Of a stretch of DNA of 7,297 nucleotides, positions 6,576-7,297 are shown piece after piece. Positions within the stretch are counted from its first letter, which is position 1. Each line of letters begins with the position of its first letter. The notes below the pieces were generated by a model. That model was given only the letters and a program-made list of their open reading frames with translations, was not told the origin of the DNA and searched no databases. The stretch covers positions 1-7,297 of the forward strand of contig PXFD01000063.1 in NCBI GenBank assembly GCA_003564505.1, in the 5' to 3' direction. Made by a program: the position numbers and the translations under genes. This DNA comes from Syntrophomonadaceae bacterium. GTDB taxonomy: Bacteria; Bacillota_D; Dethiobacteria; DTU022.

Positions 6576-7297
6576 TTACTGTCCTTCGTCCTGATGTTCT
6601 TCTTTGCCGAGTTTACTAATACTCTCACGCATATCGGTGTCAGCCATTACATTTTTCAGCTGGTAATAATCCATCACACCCAGGTTGCCATCACGCAGCG
6701 CCTGGGACAATGCTTTTGGCACTTCTGCTTCCGCTTCAGTTACCTTCGCTCTCATTTCCTGGACCGCAGCCACCATTTCCTGTTCTTTAGCTACAGCCAT
6801 AGCCCTGCGTTCTTCTGCCTTGGCCTGGGCAATACGCTTATCCGCTTCGGCCTGATCTGTTTGAAGTTGGGCTCCAATATTCTTACCGACATCAACATCA
6901 GCAACATCAATAGATAATATTTCATAAGCCGTTCCAGAATCAAGACCTTTATTTAATACCGTATTGGAAATACGGTCAGGATTTTCAAGAACAACTTTGT
7001 GATTGTCAGATGAACCGATCGTAGTTACTATTCCTTCGCCAACCCTGGCAATAATTGTTTCTTCACCGGCCCCACCAACCAGGCGATCGATGTTTGCCCG
7101 AACGGTTACCTTGGCCCTGGCTTTTACTTCAATTCCATCCTTTGCCACCGCTGCGACAACGGGAGTCTCAATTACCTTGGGGTTTACACTCATTTGCACT
7201 GCCTGCAAAACGTCACGTCCGGCCAGGTCTATTGCTGCAGCCCGCTCAAATTGCAGTGGAATTTCTGCCCGCTGCGCAGCAATCAGGGCATTTACAA
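6576..7297 (-). CDS. floA: Flotillin-like protein FloA, C-terminal part (cut by window edge)
   Basis: FloA (YqfA in Bacillus) is a membrane-associated SPFH-type scaffold that organises functional membrane microdomains and influences membrane fluidity and signalling complexes. The last 239 residues are visible, and the frame is open to the window edge. From memory, the Bacillus protein is about 330 residues, so about 90 are missing, including the N-terminal membrane segment. Near-diagnostic segments are [63 protein letters not shown] and [19 protein letters not shown]. The region after LQTDQAEAD is an alanine/glutamate-rich helix expected to form the oligomerisation coiled coil, ending in a short acidic tail. 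The TTG at 7206-7208 is internal, since the conserved sequence continues upstream of it. The partner gene for the NfeD-like protein (yqeZ) would be expected just outside the window. Confidence 0.96.
   Translation of the reverse strand, partial: VNALIAAQRAEIPLQFERAAAIDLAGRDVLQAVQMSVNPKVIETPVVAAVAKDGIEVKARAKVTVRANIDRLVGGAGEETIIARVGEGIVTTIGSSDNHKVVLENPDRISNTVLNKGLDSGTAYEILSIDVADVDVGKNIGAQLQTDQAEADKRIAQAKAEERRAMAVAKEQEMVAAVQEMRAKVTEAEAEVPKALSQALRDGNLGVMDYYQLKNVMADTDMRESISKLGKEEHQDEGQ

Noticed and set aside
6537..6917. Plus-strand open frame of 126 codons
   Set aside because: It is antisense to the highly conserved floA coding region, has an unnatural phenylalanine/histidine-rich composition and shows no family motif.
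7206..7208. TTG as the start of a 210-residue floA product
   Set aside because: The conserved FloA sequence [15 protein letters not shown] continues in frame upstream of this codon to the window edge, so it is internal.

Overview
The window is a densely packed stretch of a low-to-moderate GC Gram-positive (Firmicutes-type) chromosome, with every gene on the minus strand. The gene order matches the conserved yqfA–phoH–yqfF–ybeY–dgkA–cdd–era neighbourhood known from Bacillus subtilis and many Clostridia. The presence of FloA, a 7TM-HD c-di-AMP phosphodiesterase (PgpH/YqfF type) and a short undecaprenol-kinase-type DgkA all fit that phylum. The species cannot be named from the sequence.

In transcription order (right to left) the layout is: the C-terminal part of floA (flotillin-like), cut by the window edge; a small membrane-anchored protein of unknown function; an 86-base gap holding a near-consensus SigA-type promoter; phoH; pgpH (yqfF); ybeY; dgkA; a single-pass membrane protein with a C-terminal DUF881 domain; an unusual fused gene joining a cytidine deaminase to a TrmO/TsaA-like domain; and the first 52 codons of era, cut by the other edge. 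From phoH to era the genes overlap or lie within about 33 bases of one another. No terminator is visible, so they probably form one operon led by the promoter at 6084-6112.

Functionally the cluster combines RNA and ribosome maturation (PhoH, YbeY, Era, and perhaps the TrmO-like domain acting on tRNA) with membrane and envelope functions (FloA microdomains, c-di-AMP turnover by PgpH, undecaprenyl phosphate supply by DgkA/UdpK, the DUF881 protein) and pyrimidine salvage (Cdd).

Three things depart from the standard cluster. The deaminase carries an extra tRNA-methyltransferase-like domain in the same reading frame. A DUF881 membrane protein sits between dgkA and cdd. The sporulation genes yqfC and yqfD, usually just upstream of phoH, are absent and a small unrecognised membrane-anchored protein occupies their place. 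I saw no mobile element, CRISPR array, structural RNA gene or sign of recent transfer. The window is mostly a core region with these accessory modifications.
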